This document shows, one piece after another, positions 1 to 11,226 of a stretch of DNA of 64,000 nt (position 1 is the first letter of the stretch; every line of letters begins with the position of its first letter). A program made the position numbers and the translations under genes. The notes beneath the pieces were generated by a model. That model had not been told where the DNA came from and ran no database searches. It saw only the letters and a program-made list of their open reading frames with translations. Source of the DNA: Lepidonotus clava (Eukaryota > Annelida > Polychaeta > Phyllodocida > Polynoidae); the NCBI GenBank assembly GCA_936440205.1, contig OW387150.1:33279795-33343794 (forward strand), given 5' to 3'.

Positions 1-560
1 AGCTGGGAGAAGGCTTAATTGGCTCCCAATTCTGAAGGCATATCCTCTTGGATTGCATGTAATTCAAGTTTAACATCACAACTATCCTGCATTGTGTCAC
101 ATCTACCCTGCATTGTGCCTAACAAGCGCTTGATTCACGCACCAAAATCTATGCCACAACGATGCGTCGCACCAGAGCACAAAGAACTCTTACAATAATT
201 TCATAACGGCCCAGAAAAATAAAATGAAATAAAAATGTAAATAAGGCGAGAGCTGAATGCCTCATCTGCGTGGGCAAATACCACTCCGTTTGAACCCGTT
301 TAGCCGGATTGGCAGCGCCCCTGAAAGCCCGGCTGTCAATTCTTTCATTCCATTTTGATAACTCGGCTCTTTGGGCCTTTTGTGCCTGCTCCAGGCAACG
401 TGGTGGCTAATGAAATTACCCTGAGTTTCTCTGAGTAGGTGAAGTGAAGCGTGACGGCCCGTTGGGCGCGAGCAGATCCTAGATCAATACTAATTGGGAG
501 GGGCCTTGATAGAGCAGGAGGTTCCCTGGTCTGCAAATTTAAACGTAAATATAAGGGTGA
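1..560. other. unique sequence with regulatory-type motifs
   Basis: No repeat family seen elsewhere in the window matches here. GC rises around 250-530. Homeodomain-type cores are visible (GGCTAATGAAATTACC near 410; ATACTAATTGGG near 490). A 63-codon minus-strand open frame (345-536) shows no recognisable domain and no clear splice context. Best read as unique non-coding DNA, possibly a regulatory element. Confidence 0.35.
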
Positions 561-1620
561 TTGCGGTGATTTTTAAGAAAATCCACAGGATAGTTAGGTG
601 GATGTATAAGGAAGATAAAGCAACTTTGAAAATCATTTAACGGGGTGCTATATTTACTTTTTATGGATCAATAATGTTACATTGTCGACCAATCAGGCCA
701 CCTATCTATTTTTTGCTGGATATTACCGCGGAATTAACTTCAGTGATTCACAATCCAGCCATTTTTACTTTTGGTTCGCTTCGCTAACCCATCCTCGTTC
801 ACCAAAAAAAACGACCATGCTAGCTTGATTTCCCTCTATGGAAGAATGCTTACTCAGCGCTTTTCATATCAAAGGAAAGCGTTACAATGGGTCTCAATTA
901 GACCCCAGAACTGGGAAGAGGGTCGGATTTTCTTTTTAGCATTTTGAAAACCTTAGAAGTAAGATTAATTTTTAAGCAATGGATTGTACTGTAAAAACAT
1001 TAGTACATGGAGAAGAGAATCACTAATTTACAAATCATGTAAGGTACAATGTATTTGCTGATATTTTTCATCCAAACACATGGTCCAATATATAAATGTA
1101 TCGGGTTTCAGTCCATTGGGTAAAATCTTAGCTAACTTAGTAAGTAAGACTCAGGGCTAAGAGTGACTCTCCGCTGGGGGTAGAGAGCGTAGAGGCTACG
1201 TTATAGGTTCGGTTAAACAAGAGGCATGAGTGCAGGTAGCTTCAGAGTGTAACTGGCAAGCAGATAGGCATATCCTCGTGGAGTAAGCAGCACCGTGAAC
1301 TCAGGTTACTGTTAGGCAAGTGAGCAGGGCCAAGCTGGTGGAATAGCCTAGGGGCGTTGGTTGAATGTGGTTGAGTGGACAGGCTCTCTGGACTGATAGT
1401 TGTCAACGGGAGTACAGTGACATACACTACATGTTTTGGACTTAATAAACATTATCCTTTCATTTGAGTGCTCTGTCACCTCTTAATGAAGAGCTACATT
1501 CTAAGATAACCTGCAGCCGAGAGAGCAAGGAAGACTGTGATATACATGAGCTAGCATACAGGAATAACTAATACGGAATAATGATAATAGGTGACCCTAC
1601 ACATAACCGTAAAGTAAAAC
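561..1620. other. non-coding, nothing specific recognised
   Basis: AT-rich stretch followed by a moderately GC-rich segment (1140-1430). No TIR, tandem repeat or splice-flanked open frame stands out. A 61-codon minus-strand frame at 1242-1427 has no family signature. Confidence 0.4.
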
Positions 1621-1629
1621 GCTATAGTT

Positions 1630-2060
1630 CATAAAAACAGCACAGGTGCCATCTCTCTTCTCCTGTGTCTTATGCAAATGAGATCAGGGCTGTCAGGGGA
1701 AGACAGAGAACACTTGGGGACCGTGGAGGACTCCAGGAGTTAGTGTCTCCTCCATCATTTACCCTTCGCCTAATTAGTCACAGATTCCGCTGGTAGCCAG
1801 ACGCACGCGCCACGTTCGGCGGCCCACCGGCGCGACTCGCCGGGAACAAGCTATTTCCAAATGTCGTCTGCGCCTGTTTTTCTGTGATATTAGACAGAGC
1901 GTTCAATCACAAATACCATCGATGCATCATAGTTCTTCATGCGAGTCTCTTCTTGGTGATATGACGCTTGTTTTAGATGGCCCTTAAAAGCTTTGATTAC
2001 AAACTTTTTTGTATCAGACAGATGGGGCAGCTCTCAACAAAGAGAGCTGACGTTGGTTGA
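1630..2060. promoter_or_regulatory. candidate enhancer-like unique block
   Basis: Unique block with an octamer ATGCAAAT (1672-1679, POU type), TAATTA (1771-1776, homeodomain type), a CpG-rich core (1800-1850) and CTTTGAT (1991-1997, TCF/LEF type). No repeat family of the window matches it. Motif identities are established consensus forms; that they act as an enhancer is inference. Confidence 0.3.
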
Positions 2061-2453
2061 GTTTTAAAAGGTCACGTGAGAAAAGGACCATCCTTCCGGT
2101 ATTCTCCCACACAAAGAATTCCCCTTATTGATAATGTTTTAAGGAGTCTACCCAAGCACGGCAGAGGCCATGACTTCACAGTCATACCATTAAACATCTA
2201 TGTCTCTCTTATGATTTTAAAAAGCAACACATGCAACTGCATGTATTGATAAAAAGTGGGTCATTATGGAAAGCGTACTTGGATTTGCACACAATATACA
2301 ATATCCATAGTTGTATCTATAATGTGGATAACATAATGTAATCTCGGAAATTGAACTACAGAAATGTAATTCCGAGTTGTGTCACTGGCACTTATAGGCC
2401 TATATATGTGTTGTAAAAGCTACAGTGAAATGCTTTTCGCTTTCTGTACATGT

Positions 2454-2794
2454 CCCAGGCAAGCAGGGACGTAACACGCACGTTCTGAGACCATACTCTT
2501 TTGGTTAGTCTGTAACATGCCCAATAATTTTCATGTAACAGTTACATTATTTTAGGTAAAGTTGAGACAACTAAAAAAGAATGTCATTATAACATTATAT
2601 TTTAATGACTAATAAAGAATGTTATAATACTGTTATTATAACATGAAAGAAAGTTACAAGAATGTCACAATAACGTCACAGTGTGACAGCAATGTTAGAT
2701 TCTAAAGACATTTTTGGATGCCATCAAAATAACTTAACAAGAACCAAAGCAGAACTAAACAGAATGTCATAATAACGTCATATTCTTAATTGGG
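2454..2794 (+). mobile_element. MITE family A, type 2, copy 1
   Basis: Non-autonomous DNA element of about 340-355 bp with short terminal inverted repeats near CCCAGSCAAG / CTTGSCTGGG. The interior is rich in TTATAAC/GTTATAA and phrases such as TAACAAGAACC. At least twelve copies occur in this window on both strands, in two subtypes. Type 2 carries the internal phrase CTAAAGACRTTTTTGG. No coding capacity. The superfamily cannot be set because the target duplication is unclear. Confidence 0.75.
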
Positions 2795-2799
2795 TAACC

Positions 2800-3140
2800 A
2801 ATGTAACCAATCATTCTAAAAGCATTTATGGGTATCTAAATGTTACATACTACCGAGCCCGATCCCAAGGGGCAGATCACTTAAAGTAACTTTTCAACCC
2901 ACCAGTGAACTATGGTCATTGTACTGAATCACCTTTACAGATAAGCCCCAGAATATACATTGTACTTATTCCTATATACCATTATAAGCACATTTTCTTG
3001 GCACATTTTGAGCTACAAATTTTGAGCTATAATGCCCCAAGCTTGCCGATTCATCTTCTTAAAATTCTCAGACAAAGGTTATTCCCAGCCAAGGATTGGA
3101 TGTAATAGAACATTTTTTATCAAAGTCGCAACTGTATTAG
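2800..3140. other. AT-rich non-coding, nothing seen
   Basis: No repeat family or supported gene. A 66-codon plus-strand frame (2905-3105) has AT-driven codon use and no motif. Confidence 0.4.
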
Positions 3141-3144
3141 GACA

Positions 3145-3794
3145 TTAAAGCAAACCACAACGCAAATCACTTATATATTGTCAAATAAAATTTTCAGTGA
3201 ACTTTGTTTGTTGACAAACCATGTATGATCATGCTTCATCTGATAACAGAATGGCATGCAAAATTCTATTCAAAAACAGATTTAGACTGTCATGAATACT
3301 CATTTTCTGACTTGTTTTGGTCTGTTGTGTGGTCCACACAAATACCTAGATTGTTTACCCAAAAACTGATGATGTCATCAAAATGGCATTTCCGGAATCC
3401 CCCCTGCATTTTCACTCTGCTAGCAGAGTCTCTAATGAGTATTATTTTTGGTGGAGAATGATGTAGGAATTGAGAGGAGGCAAACATGGATGAGCCTGGC
3501 TTAGTACAGACAGGAAAGGGGAGGAATTGACCTATTGACCCTGAAGATGACATCACTGATTATGGGGCAGTTGGGTCACATGGGGGGATTCCCCAACAAG
3601 TTGATTGCAGACCAGAAAACAAAAACAAACAGATCCTCTTTCCAAGGATCATAATTATCAGACTTCTAGCCACCAATATTTGATTTTAACTGGCAATATG
3701 ATTTATATGAGTGTAGTTGAAGATGTCAGTATCGATTTTGAAAATTAAAAAAAATTACTAAATTTTGATAATTTTGCATTGTGGTTTGCTTTAA
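3145..3794. mobile_element. TTAA-flanked inverted-repeat element (family Q)
   Basis: Ends are TTAAAGCAAACCACAACG (left) and the inverse of TTAAAGCAAACCACAATG (right), a terminal inverted repeat of about 22 bp with one difference. TTAA lies at both outer edges (3145-3148, 3791-3794), the target preference of piggyBac and Kolobok elements. The interior is AT-rich and has no transposase. Overlapping frames at 3204-3461 (+) and 3290-3556 (-) lie inside and are not supported as genes. Confidence 0.7.
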
Positions 3795-3841
3795 CATCAC
3801 AGAATGTGCCTGCTATGGCACAATTTGGCTGGGTTGTAAAT

Positions 3842-4029
3842 AACCAGGGGCGGATCAAGAGCCAAAGCTCGGGAGGTGGGAGAGGGGCAAACCCTGAACC
3901 CCCTTATAAAAACGAAAAATAAAAACACTAGATTTACACAGATCTTCCAATTTTCAGATGCCAACATTTTGGACCCCTGGGTCTAGTGCCCAATTTGAAC
4001 CCCCCCCCCCCCCTATATCCGCCACTGAT
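3842..4029. mobile_element. hAT-like MITE (family J), copy 1
   Basis: Begins CAGGGGCGGATCAAG and ends with the inverse of CAGTGGCGGATATAG, with a C-homopolymer (about 14) near the right end. CAGNGGCGGAT termini fit non-autonomous hAT elements. The flanks share only ATAAC, so the target duplication is not certain. About 190 bp, non-coding. Confidence 0.6.
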
Positions 4030-4186
4030 AACCACAAGGAAATTGTTATCTAGGATTCCAGACATTATATCAGTAGGCCTGTACATCACATCTCATCCAA
4101 AGAGGCACCTTTACCTCATCAAAAGTACCCCACTTCCCCCACACTCATCCCCCTTTGCCCCTGCATTCCATCTTCACACCTCCCAG

Positions 4187-4272
4187 AATAATATCGATTC
4201 TGGCGCTGGTCTCAACTTATACTGTGTATCTTCAAAAGCGTCGGGAGCAGGGAAAGTTGGCCTATCTGAAAG
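4187..4272 (+). CDS. exon-like segment, unknown gene
   Basis: An 86-nt open segment bounded by a strong acceptor (a pyrimidine-rich tract from 4130 ending CACACCTCCCAG at 4186) and a donor AAAG|GTAGGG at 4273. The open frame reads 28 codons plus two bases (NNIDSGAGLNLYCVSSKA then SGAGKVGLSE), so the introns would be phase 0 and phase 2. No domain is recognised and no partner exon is proven. Chance splice-like signals are common in 64 kb, so this is a lead only. Confidence 0.2.
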
Positions 4273-4870
4273 GTAGGGACTGGGCAGGGGATCAATCAAT
4301 GTAAATCATGTTGGCACTGGAGGTAGGGTGAGGGTGGTTTAGTTCTATTCAGCGTACATCAACATGTTATTCGATGGGAGAAATAACTCCTCGAAAATAA
4401 GTTGGAGTATTTGAACATTACATATGGGGTTGAGACCGGCATTCCAATACTCTATTCATGGAGAAAGTGAAAATAGGATGGTTTGTTTTATATTCAAGAG
4501 TAAACGGGCCTTTAAAAATGTTATCCTTCCATTTAGTTTTCATTAAGGTGTGAAATAAATCTGTAACATATTAACATGAAAGACTAATCAATGATGTGTT
4601 TATCCAAATACACAAATGCTTTTATAACCGTGTGGAAATACACTACCCCCCCATCAAGAAATTCAGAATTTAGTCTTCTGTTTCTACAGTAAGCCTGGTC
4701 TTAGCTTTGTCCCTTCTTGGCTGGGGACTCACTCTTTTAAAATGTTTACTTCATAATTATGTCCTTGTTCTGAATGAGAGGTATAGAAAGGTGTCACCAG
4801 TTGCCTGTTAATAGTACATATATCTATAGTTGAACCTTTATCACTTATTGACACATTTTTTTTCTTCCAG

Positions 4871-5169
4871 CCAATATTGCTAGCCGGATGTGCATCCAAG
4901 AGGGCCTATTAGAACTGCACCTTTTAGAGCTAGTCTGTCGTTTTAGAAGGGCTAGATAGTACCAAGAGGGTATGGGACATCCAATGCAAGGACTAGATGT
5001 GTACCCACACCAGGCTTCTCCCAGGGGACACCAACTGGTGTTCACTGTTAACGGCGAGAGACCATTGACTGAAGCCCTCCCCTCCCCTCCCCTCCCCTCC
5101 TCCTACACACACTTCCGGTATCTCCCCAATATCGCCCACCTACGCTTCACATTCTTGGTTTCCCATTGA
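4871..5169 (+). pseudogene. exon-like open stretch with an internal TAG
   Basis: Follows an excellent acceptor (T-rich tract ending TTTTCTTCCAG at 4870). One frame stays open from 4873 to the stop after 5169 apart from a single TAG at 4957-4959. The part after 4972 starts ATG and reads MGHPMQGLDVYPHQ, with the NGERPLTEALP phrase near 5050 and varied, coding-like codons. A CCTCC-rich pyrimidine run (5079-5103) lies inside. It could be a decayed or alternative exon, or chance. No family recognised. Confidence 0.2.
5079..5103 (+). repeat. (CCCTC)n pyrimidine tract
   Basis: About five tandem CCCTC units on the plus strand, a polypurine/polypyrimidine tract. Confidence 0.8.
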
Positions 5170-5654
5170 AAACAAGTGTCAACAAAATTTAACCCTCACA
5201 TTAGAAATAAAAGCCTTTAAACCAATTTGAGCAAACATGAGACATAAGCAGTTAAGTCATTTAGCGTAAAGATCCTCATGGCTACATTGCTACACCTACA
5301 AGATAGTTATTGAATGTATCAATCCCATTTTACATTTATCGAGGTGTTTAAGAAAAACAACAAGCATACAATTGACTACCTCTTAGCTTTTTCCTAAAAT
5401 AGTATTGACTCAGTGGAGGAGCTTTCCACTACCAGACTCAAAACAAAACTTCTATTGTATGTGTGCTTGGTGCCAGTCACTCAGACATTATGTGTACGAC
5501 ATGGACGAACTATCACTTCTAGGGAATTTAGATTTTAGGGGGAAAACAAGAAAGGAAAAATGAAATCAAACATTTCTGAATCTGATCTCCATGTTAATTG
5601 GGATAAACTAGGAATCTCTCCCCCCTGAGATACAAATATAATACTATACCACAG

Positions 5655-5660
5655 TATATA

Positions 5661-5705
<45 letters not shown>

Positions 5706-5769
5706 ATATATATATATATAGTTTGATATGTAAGATGAGACAAAACATAATACTATACCAGAGTATATA

Positions 5770-5821
<52 letters not shown>

Positions 5822-5890
5822 GATATGTAAGATGATACAAAATATATGATACTATATCAGAGTATATATTATGTATATATATATAGTTTG
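5655..5890. repeat. TA/GTAT microsatellite in a degenerate ~110 bp repeat
   Basis: Three TA-rich runs are separated by copies of a phrase containing ATACTATACCA-AGTATATATGT and GATATGTAAGATGA (near 5638, 5750, 5850), so the microsatellite is embedded in a short ~110 bp tandem unit. The 131-codon minus-strand frame across it is an artefact of the dinucleotide repeat. Confidence 0.85.
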
Positions 5891-6030
5891 ATATGTAAGA
5901 TGATAACTTGCATGATAACAGCTTTCCCAAGAATCCTTCTACACTGAACCGTTAACCGTTAACACCTTGCTTCCCCTTTCCCCTGTGTCCTGGAATCAGC
6001 ACAGTCGCCAGCACCAACCTTCAGTCAGTG

Positions 6031-8360
6031 TGGGGCTAGGTGGTCGGTGGTTGTGAGGGGTTTCGGGGGTTTGGGGAGGGGGTTGTGAGGGGATTTGGGG
6101 GGTTGTGAGGGGTTGGGTAGGGCTGTGGGGGTTTTCGCGATTAAGCCGGGGGATCCGTGGATTAAGGGCGGGTCAGAGGCCGGTGGTAATCCCCAGTCAG
6201 GGGGAGACAGCTGTCTGTCTGCTGGTGGTTGGAGTCTGGAGTCTGTGACTGGGTGGGAGAGAGAGTCAGAGATAGGCTGGAGGTATGGGTGGTTTTACCA
6301 GTTGACAGTGGAACTAAATTCTAGGATTCGGTAATCCGGGCATTTGCTGTAGGTGGCGCTGCAGTAAGGTGTGAACGTTGGTGAATACAACCCCATAGGG
6401 ACAATGGTTAAGAAACTGTTTTTTTAACATCTTGGATAATCTAAGAAAGCTAGCAACTTCATACACAGATATATCCTTCATTTCATATCCATGGATATAC
6501 TGTGGAATTTTTAGAATTCAATTAATGGTTTAAGTGTATCTTTTTACTGTTAGAATGTTTCCCGCCTTTCCTGCCCCTATCCTTATCAGTGGTAACTAAG
6601 GTGTTGTTTGCACCAAAGGACATGGCGGAGATAAGGCCTAACACCTAGCAACGGAGGAGTCCCGAATCCGAGAATACCCTTTACAGAGATGGGGTGGGTT
6701 AAAGGCATAGGGTTGATTTCACACCAGTAATATCCCAACAATTTAGACTTTGGTGATCATATTTTACTCTGATTACCCGTCAGTATGCTATATTGAATTG
6801 TGCATGTTATTATCTGAAATTATTATCGAACAATTTTACTAGAGGTTTTGTCAAACAAAATGATTTCAATATAACATACTAACGGGGGATCAGAGGAAAA
6901 CACAATCACCTCTGCCCAAAGTGTCCTAGTCGGTATGTGGCTGGTGGCTGGTGGTTGTGAAGGGGTTCGGGGAGCTGTGAGGGGCTTGGGGGGCTGTGAG
7001 CGGGTTTGGGAGCCTGTGATGGGTATGGGAGGCTGTGAGGGGGTTTCAGCGATTAAGCCGGCGGATCCCGGGATTAAGGGCGGGTCAGAGGCCGGTGGTA
7101 ATCCCCAGTCAGGGAGGGACAGCTGTCTGTCTGCTGGTGGTGGTTGGAGTCTGGAGTCTGTGACTGGGTGCGGGAGAGAGTCACAGGACAGGCCGGAGGT
7201 ATGGGTGGTTTTACCAGTTTACAGTGGAACTAAATACCCTTTACAAAGTTGGGATGGATTAAAGGCATATGGTTGATTTCACACCAGTGATATCCCAACA
7301 ATTTTGACCTTGGCGATCATATTTACTCTGATTACCCGTCAGTATGTTATATTGAATTGTGCATTCTATTATCTGAACTTGTTATCAGACAATCATACTG
7401 GTGGGTTTATCAAACGTTGATTTCAATATGGCATACTAATGGGTTATCATAGGAAAACACGATCGGCGTGGCCCAAAGAGTCCTAGTTGGTATTGGGCTT
7501 TAGGGGCTAATGGTTGGTGGTTGTGAGTGGTACCGGGAGTTGTGAGGGGGTTTGGGGGGCTGTCTGGGGTTCTGGGGGGTTGTGAGTTTTTTTTTTCGTG
7601 ATTAAGCCGGCGGATCTGGGGATTAAGGGCAGGTCAGAGGCCGGTGGTAATCCCCAGTCAGGGGGAGACAGCTGTCTGTCTGCTGGTGGTTGGAGTCTGT
7701 GACTGGGTGGGGGAGAGAGTCACAGGAATGGCTGGAGGTATGCTTGGTTTTACCAGTTTACAGGGGAACTAAATATCCTTTACGGATATAGGATGGATTA
7801 AAGGCATAGGGTTAATTTCACACCAGTAATATCGCAACAATTTTGACTTCGGTGATCATATTTTACCCTGGTTACCCGTTAGTATGCTATATTGAATTGT
7901 GCATGTAATTAACTGAAATTATTATCAGACTATTATACTGGCGGGTTTATCAAACATATTGATTTCAATATAGCATACTAATAGGTGATCAGAGGAAAAC
8001 ACAATCGGCATGGCTCAAAGTGTCCTAGTTGGTATGGGACTTTAGTGGCTGATGGTTGGTGGTTGCGTGGGGTTCGTAGGGTTGTAAGGGTGTTCGGGGG
8101 GATGTGAGGGGGTTTTCGCGATTAAGCCGGCGGATCCGGGGATTAAGGGCGGGTCAGAGGCCGGTTGTAATCCCCAGTCAGGGAGGGACAGCTGTCTGTC
8201 TGCCTGGGGTGGGAGTCTGTGACTGGGTGGGGGAGAGAGCAAGTCACAGGACAGGCTGGAGGTATGGGTCGTTTTACCAGTTTGCAGTGGAACTAAATAC
8301 CCTTTACAGACATATTGTGGGTTAAAGGCATAGGGTAGATTTCACACCAGTAATATCATA
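6031..8360 (+). repeat. tandem array T1, four units of ~530 bp
   Basis: Each unit has a G-rich TTGTGAGGGG segment, a GC-rich module beginning ATTAAGCCGG (6140, 7052, 7601, 8121), and a family-B-like MITE segment with the palindromic pair AGTATGCTATATTGAA / TTCAATATAGCATACT. Units are 912 (with an insert), 549 and 520 bp apart. The module contains GGATTA and TAATCC (K50 homeodomain type) and CAGCTGTCTGTC in every unit. Frames of 66-113 codons here follow the GC-rich module and are not supported as genes. Confidence 0.9.
6319..6674. mobile_element. 356-bp insert with short inverted ends in T1 unit 1
   Basis: Units 3-4 read GGAACTAAATA-CCCTTTAC without interruption. Unit 1 is split there by a segment whose ends are TTCTAGGATTCGG and CCGAATCCGAGAA (inverted, about 12 of 13 matching). 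Removing 6319-6674 restores the uninterrupted site exactly, so target duplication is zero or at most AT. The interior carries TAGGTGGCGCTGCAG (CTCF-like core, 6346-6359). No other copy seen in the window. Confidence 0.7.
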
Positions 8361-9050
8361 GGTGTGTTTCATACACCTTAGATCAGAAAAGTTATTTGGT
8401 CTGAACAAAGCAAGGCAGTGTACCACTTTTGAACCATCAATATATGCAAATCGTGAGGCTAGTAAATGTTATTAGATTTTGAATCCGGTTTGCATATATA
8501 CACATACATAATTCAAAAATCACTCATTGTTCGTTTTTATCTTATCTGGCCCTTATTACTAGAAAACAAACAAGAAAATACTACTGTCCTTTAAATGTCT
8601 TTGTTTGTCGTTATTATGGCCTGATACTTGTTTCTATAAGAAATTGTTTTGATACAGTCTTCATGGCATTTCTCCGGTTTCATTATTTGCTATGAATTGA
8701 CCCTTATCCTTTTGGTTTCAGATGTTTAAGGCTTATTTCTGCGATCTAATGACTTTGTATCCCTAGAGTTTTTGGCCTCTGGTTCATTGGTACTTTATTG
8801 GTTAGAGTGACCTTTCCATTGACTGTGGCTTCATCACTCTAATCAACACCAATGCCAAACTGGGTACTTCTTTTTAGTTGTTAGGCAAAAATATATAGGT
8901 CATCAATCAATTCAATTTTCCTCAAGAAAATACAATGTCAATCAGTTTGATCAATTCAAAAGATGTTGTTGACCAAGCTTTCTGTCAAGGGCCCCACTTT
9001 AAACTTTATACTTCTTTTTTAAGTTTATGCAAAATTACCTAGGTCTTCGT
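8361..9050. other. AT-rich non-coding, nothing specific
   Basis: No TIR pair, array or convincing exon. A TTTGGTTTCAG acceptor-like site near 8719 leads only into a 13-codon frame. Confidence 0.4.
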
Positions 9051-9052
9051 TC

Positions 9053-9416
9053 GATTCTCCATACCACGGATAACATATTTCCAAGGTTTTACCTGCAGAC
9101 TATCCCTAATCATGGTGCATGCTGAGAAATGTGTCGACAAACTACAAGCCTTAAGTATAGAAATGTTCATACATCATGGTATTATTTGTGGTTAAATATT
9201 ATGGAGATGAGTATAACCTTTTTTTTTCATTTTCCATCTGTATAACCTTATAATATTTTCAGTTAGTTTGAAAATCCATTCATTATACATTGATATATAA
9301 CAGATAATCATTTATTTTCTATAGTGTTTCTAATGTTTTTGCCGACAAAATCAGCCCAAATTAACCTACAGGTGCCTAAAATTCAGTAAATTAGCTATCC
9401 GTGGTAAGGAGAATTC
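9053..9416. mobile_element. inverted-repeat MITE family F, copy 1
   Basis: Left end GATTCTCCATACCACGGATA, right end the inverse of GAATTCTCCTTACCACGGAT. About 364 bp, AT-rich interior with an AACCTACAGGTGCCTAAA phrase shared with the copy at 21755. Non-coding. Confidence 0.65.
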
Positions 9417-9680
9417 AGAAATATTCAATGTAGGCAACTTAGAAAGCCAATTGGCAACAGATTCAATAGATTCAAAAGCTTGTTGTTTACGGCTTCCTGT
9501 CTAGGACTACTGGCTTTGCTTACAGGTTGTAGTACATGTTATATTTTATTTAAGTTGGAAAGGAACCCAACCATCTTGGGGGAAGGTAAAGCCATTGATT
9601 ACTATTGCACACAAGTCTGTTTACACAACTAAGGCATGGGGTTGATTGGCATGATTGACTCAAACATGCGATGTACTATA

Positions 9681-10181
9681 GATCTGGGACGCAAGAAACA
9701 ACTCAAAATCCTGAACATTTTCGGTCACCTCCTGTTAGCTCATCTGTTCCCATATTCTCAGAAAATTCACCAAAATGCAACTCTAATATCACATTAAAAG
9801 TGTAATAACAGTACGCGTCATGTTAATGTACAAAACTGCGTAAAAGATATATATGGTATCTTGATATGATATATGCTATTATTACCATAATTCCTTGTTC
9901 TATTGATGTTCGAACTGTACTTATAATTCTTAAATTATTTCCTTTCTTTTCATTCCTGTTCATTGCTGTTATTGTTACCTTTTGATATTATTCTATTTCT
10001 ATTCCATTTAGATTGTTTATACACTGCCATGTATCATTTGAAAGACCAGGGAGTTACTCTTTGACTTTTTGAATAAAAAAGAAATAAAAGATAACATTTA
10101 TAATATCTAGCCAGATGTCTTAACTATTGCTATGTTGCAATAAAAGGAACACGATATATCCTGTTTCTTGCTGACCAGATC
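9681..10181. mobile_element. TA-flanked MITE family R, copy 1 (with internal insert)
   Basis: Ends GATCTGGGACGCAA and CTGACCAGATC, flanked by TA on both sides, the mariner/Tc1-type target. It matches the copy at 59212-59447 over both flanks (TTTTCGGTCACCTCCTGTTAG near 9720). This copy is about 260 bp longer because of extra sequence at about 9840-10085. Confidence 0.65.
9840..10086 (+). mobile_element. possible retroposon 3' end inside R copy 1
   Basis: Extra sequence absent from R copy 2. It ends GACTTTTTGAATAAA followed by an A-rich AAAGAAATAAAAG tract, like the 3' tail of a LINE or processed transcript. No reverse transcriptase frame is visible. Assignment is tentative. Confidence 0.25.
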
Positions 10182-10189
10182 TATAGCTT

Positions 10190-10905
10190 CTTGGCTTCTA
10201 ACCTTCACATGTACAGGTCTACTCCTAGAATTACCCTGAGTTAAGGGTATGTGAATTCAAATGGATATTGTTCTTAGTTATAGATCAGCACCCATGTATA
10301 AATGATTCAGCACTTTAGAGTCTTCAGAATATCAGGTTATTGAGGCAGATTATTAACTCGGTTAAACAATAGAGCAGATATTAGAGAGAATAATTTGAGT
10401 CTGTAGGTAACTAGAATGTTGCTTCTGGTAATGCGCCTGTATGTGGACCACCTTTTCCAAAATCTCGTATTTGCCTCCAACTTATGTATGTGAGCATATG
10501 AAAGGGCTCGATATAGTGTGGCATATATGCATACCTATAAGCTGCAACCTTTGAAAGCCCTGCATATATACTGAAGAAGATATTAGCTTTTGCATACAGT
10601 CCGTCTATATAATATAGTCCATGTATAAAGACCATTGTTGTATACGCTGGGATGTCTCCGCATATATATATATATATATTTATATATATATTATGTATAT
10701 AACCTCAGCCTAGAATATTGATGAGCGTGGTGTAAGGCTTAGGCATATAAGGGCTGTTTATTTGCTTTTTAAAGAGCAGTCCTAGGGTGGAGGACTTCTA
10801 TAAATCCCTCGTCAATGTGGATTATCCTTTAAGGAAGAAAAAACGTAGGTTTTTTCTAAGTCTAAGTAGAATTGTGGCTTAACAATCAATCATCCTATAA
10901 TCTCG
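10190..10905. other. non-coding with a TA microsatellite
   Basis: A TA run lies at 10662-10690. The rest shows no repeat family and no splice-flanked frame. A 74-codon minus-strand frame (10411-10635) is AT-rich and unsupported. Confidence 0.4.
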
Positions 10906-10907
10906 TT

Positions 10908-11226
10908 TAAGCCCCATTCGCCCGGGCCGTCGTTGTTCTCTGCGATCGGCAAACATTGGAAACGTTGGATTTTCGGAACTCTCAGTGACGTTCTCTGCGA
11001 AATTATTCAACATGTTGAATATTTTCATAGCAGACCTGTATGATTCTACATGAGATTGCCTGAGTCAATGATCGCAAGGTACCCTCCCTCTCAGTGTGAA
11101 TGCTACTTGTTCAATTTCGCTAGGTTGCGATCATATTGTCGTACCTGAGACTATTTGCGAATGCTTGAAATAAAATTTTCGCTAGTCTCTGCAACATGAC
11201 CATAGGCCAGGGTGAATGGGGCTTTA
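10908..11226. mobile_element. MITE family E, copy 1
   Basis: Left end TAAGCCCCATTCGCCCGG, right end the inverse of TAAAGCCCCATTCACCCTGG. About 319 bp with repeated GCGATC/TCGCTA phrases in the interior. Further copies or partial copies lie at 30231 and 59881. Non-coding. Confidence 0.7.

Noticed and set aside
5535-5930. 131-codon minus-strand frame
   Set aside because: Made of Tyr/Ile runs from the TA microsatellite.
6935-7276. 113-codon Gly-rich frame
   Set aside because: Lies in array T1 and follows the repeat unit; sister units do not keep the frame.
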